This document shows positions 62,501 to 64,000 of a stretch of 64,000 nt of DNA, piece by piece (within the stretch, counting starts at the first letter, position 1; every line of letters begins with the position of its first letter). The translations under genes and the position numbers were made by a program. The stretch is from Anseongella ginsenosidimutans. GTDB taxonomy: Bacteria; Bacteroidota; Bacteroidia; Sphingobacteriales; Sphingobacteriaceae. Where the stretch lies: assembly GCF_008033235.1 (NCBI RefSeq), contig NZ_CP042432.1:2046001-2110000 (forward strand), written 5' to 3'. The notes under the pieces are model-generated. The model was not told the origin of the DNA, did no database searches, and was given only the letters and a program-made list of their open reading frames with translations.

Positions 62501-62636
62501 TACGATTACCGGCTACGACGGCTATAACCCGGACCTGGGCAGAACAGGTTCCATATTGAACAGGGGAGTGGATTACGGCCATGTGGCGTATCCGCTGGCC
62601 CGCACGGCCAACCTGGGTGTTCAACTGCAGTTTTAA
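59571..62636 (+). CDS. SusC/RagA-family TonB-dependent transporter
   Basis: 1021 residues. Signal peptide [29 protein letters not shown]. CarboxypepD_reg-like domain (about 35-110; [32 protein letters not shown]), TonB box [10 protein letters not shown] (near residue 110), plug with [33 protein letters not shown], then the barrel ending in LQLQF. It belongs to the GH2-GH30 operon (52 bases after the SGNH gene), though a separate start is possible. The imported oligosaccharide is expected to be the substrate of the GH2-GH30 enzyme. Confidence 0.95.
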   Translation: [1021 protein letters not shown]

Positions 62637-62657
62637 TCAACCGGTCATCTAAACGAA

Positions 62658-64000
62658 ATGAAAATGAAAAAGATACTGATCACGCTGGTAGCCGGCCTGC
62701 TGCTGACTGCCTGCACGGAAGGCCTTTTAGACCTGAAAAATCCTAATCTGCTCACCACCGATACTTACTGGGAAACAAAAGACGATGTGATGAGTGCGTT
62801 CGCCGCCACCTATAGCCTGCTCCGGGATGTGAACGGAGGCTACTGGGGCGTTCGCGGCGTGGAACTGACCAACGGAAGGGGGGATGATTTCTTTATCCGG
62901 AACGACGTAAAGGACCTCTACCAGTTTTCCACCTTCACCAACGCGCCAGATAACGGAGTAGTGACCAATATATTCAATAACTGCTACCGGGGCATTTTCC
63001 GGTGCAACCAGATCCTTGAAAACATCGCGGAAATACCGATGAGCGAAGAAGAAAGGGCGCAGCTGATCGCGGAGGCGAAATTCCTGCGGGGGCTAAATTA
63101 TTTCCACCTGGTCATTAATTTCGGGGACGTGCCTGTCCGCCTGCAAACTCCGCAAAGCCAGGAAGAATACTATGCTGCCAAATCACCTGCAGAAGAAGTA
63201 TGGCAGCAGGTATTCCAGGACTTCAGCGAAGCTAAAGCCGGGCTGCCGCTGGAATATCCTGCGGAATGGACCGGCCGGGCTACCCGTGGAGCCGCGCTGG
63301 GTTATCTTGGGAAAGCCTATCTCTATCACGAGGACTGGGACAAGGCCGAAGCAGCCTTTAGCGAACTGATGCAGGCGCCTTACCAGTATGACTTGACGGC
63401 GGACTATGCGGATAATTTTACTGCGGAAAGGGAGAATAACGAAGAATCCGTCTTTGAGATACAGGTTCAGGACGTGGGCGGCACTAACCCCTGGGATGTA
63501 GGCAGCTCAAATGAAGCCCTTGGTGTGACTACGGCGCAGGAATTCGCGCCCGCGGAAGTGGCCGGCTGGTTCGAAGCTTATCCTACCGATAAAATATTCA
63601 ACGCTTTCCAGGAAGAAAAAACACCGGGCGGCGATTTCGACAAGCGCATGTATGTGACCCTGGTTTGGGACTACCCCGGCGCCATGTACTACAACCGGCC
63701 TTTTTCGGAATTCAAATCGGAATTCGGCTTTCAATCCCGGTTCCGGAAGTACCAGAACTGGCAAAATGACAATGAAGGGCGCTTTATTTCTAATATTAAC
63801 GAGCGGGCGCTTCGCTTTGCCGACATATTACTGATGTATGCCGAAGCGGTGACCATGCAGGGCAAGCCCCAGGAGGCCTACGAGCCGGTCAATCGCATCC
63901 GCCAACGCGCAGGGCTGTCCGTATTGCCTGCCGGCTTCGGAGAAGCGCAGATGATGGCCGAAATACAGCAGCAGCGCATGCTGGAATTCTGCCGGGAAGG
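62658..64000 (+). CDS. SusD/RagB-family surface lipoprotein, 3' end beyond the window
   Basis: The frame is open from the ATG at 62658 to the last base, 447 codons. Lipobox LLLTAC (Cys19) then TEGLLDLKNPNLLTTDTYWETKDD. TPR helix LIAEAKFLRGLNYFHLVINFGDVPVRL (about 138-164), and ADILLMYAEAVTMQGKPQEAYEPVNRIRQRAGLSVLP near the end, as in all SusD proteins; the last visible residues (QQQRMLEFCREG) are the start of the final RRXEF block, so perhaps 50-60 residues are missing. It pairs with the SusC gene 21 bases upstream. Confidence 0.94.
   Translation, partial: MKMKKILITLVAGLLLTACTEGLLDLKNPNLLTTDTYWETKDDVMSAFAATYSLLRDVNGGYWGVRGVELTNGRGDDFFIRNDVKDLYQFSTFTNAPDNGVVTNIFNNCYRGIFRCNQILENIAEIPMSEEERAQLIAEAKFLRGLNYFHLVINFGDVPVRLQTPQSQEEYYAAKSPAEEVWQQVFQDFSEAKAGLPLEYPAEWTGRATRGAALGYLGKAYLYHEDWDKAEAAFSELMQAPYQYDLTADYADNFTAERENNEESVFEIQVQDVGGTNPWDVGSSNEALGVTTAQEFAPAEVAGWFEAYPTDKIFNAFQEEKTPGGDFDKRMYVTLVWDYPGAMYYNRPFSEFKSEFGFQSRFRKYQNWQNDNEGRFISNINERALRFADILLMYAEAVTMQGKPQEAYEPVNRIRQRAGLSVLPAGFGEAQMMAEIQQQRMLEFCRE

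Overview
This window comes from a member of the Bacteroidota, probably an environmental Chitinophagales/Sphingobacteriales-type organism with about half G+C (judged by eye). The evidence is five complete SusC/SusD-type pairs and a cut-off sixth SusD, lipoproteins with Bacteroidota-style lipoboxes, TTTG-N20-TAnnTTTG type promoters, and a LuxR-tailed sensor of the Y_Y_Y family. Almost everything concerns capture and breakdown of complex glycans at the outer membrane. No tRNA, rRNA, CRISPR array or intact insertion sequence was recognised.

Region A (1-12982) is one co-directional operon: a cut-off fasciclin (FAS1) protein, SusC, SusD, a two-FAS1 lipoprotein, a second unusual SusC that lacks the N-terminal carboxypeptidase-like domain and any recognisable TonB box, a second SusD, and a lipoprotein ending in a sialidase-type propeller. 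Region B (13216-28419) starts from a good promoter and is a sialic acid/sulfated glycan locus: SusCD, sialate O-acetylesterase, sulfatase, DapA/NanA-family aldolase, second sulfatase, GH33 sialidase, N-acetylneuraminate lyase, and a protein fusing a NanM-like kelch mutarotase to an SSS-family sodium symporter. Together these could de-O-acetylate, desulfate, release, import, anomerise and cleave sialic acid; the NanE/kinase steps are not in the window. A 25-nt element is shared by the promoter regions of the SusC and second sulfatase genes.

Region C (28460-32425) holds CorA, whose promoter sits inside a 17-bp perfect inverted repeat, overlapping a one-protein membrane sensor/regulator (propeller, Y_Y_Y, TM, coiled coil, LuxR HTH). 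A 135-bp palindromic structure and four copies of a 50-bp tandem repeat follow. Region D (32825-41355) is a second saccharide locus: SusCD, a LamG lipoprotein, a GH144-like (glucoamylase-fold, beta-1,2-glucanase family) lipoprotein, and a GH43-like enzyme with F5/8 C and FN3 domains.

Region E (41534-48246) is more housekeeping: an outer-membrane barrel, tandem terminators, a frameshifted Rpn-type nuclease remnant, feoAB with a promoter/operator-like inverted repeat, a SprT-like metalloprotein, an orphan HigA-type antitoxin, and a minus-strand retropepsin-like lipoprotein with a small companion. Region F (48340-64000) is a third carbohydrate locus: a sugar-porter MFS gene and an AraC regulator on the minus strand, and on the plus strand a DUF5107-TPR protein, a very large GH2-GH30 fusion, an SGNH hydrolase, SusC and a cut-off SusD. 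The same bipartite direct repeat, with the 21-bp spacing typical of AraC half-sites, lies upstream of both the MFS gene and the DUF5107 operon; it is the clearest regulatory discovery in the window.
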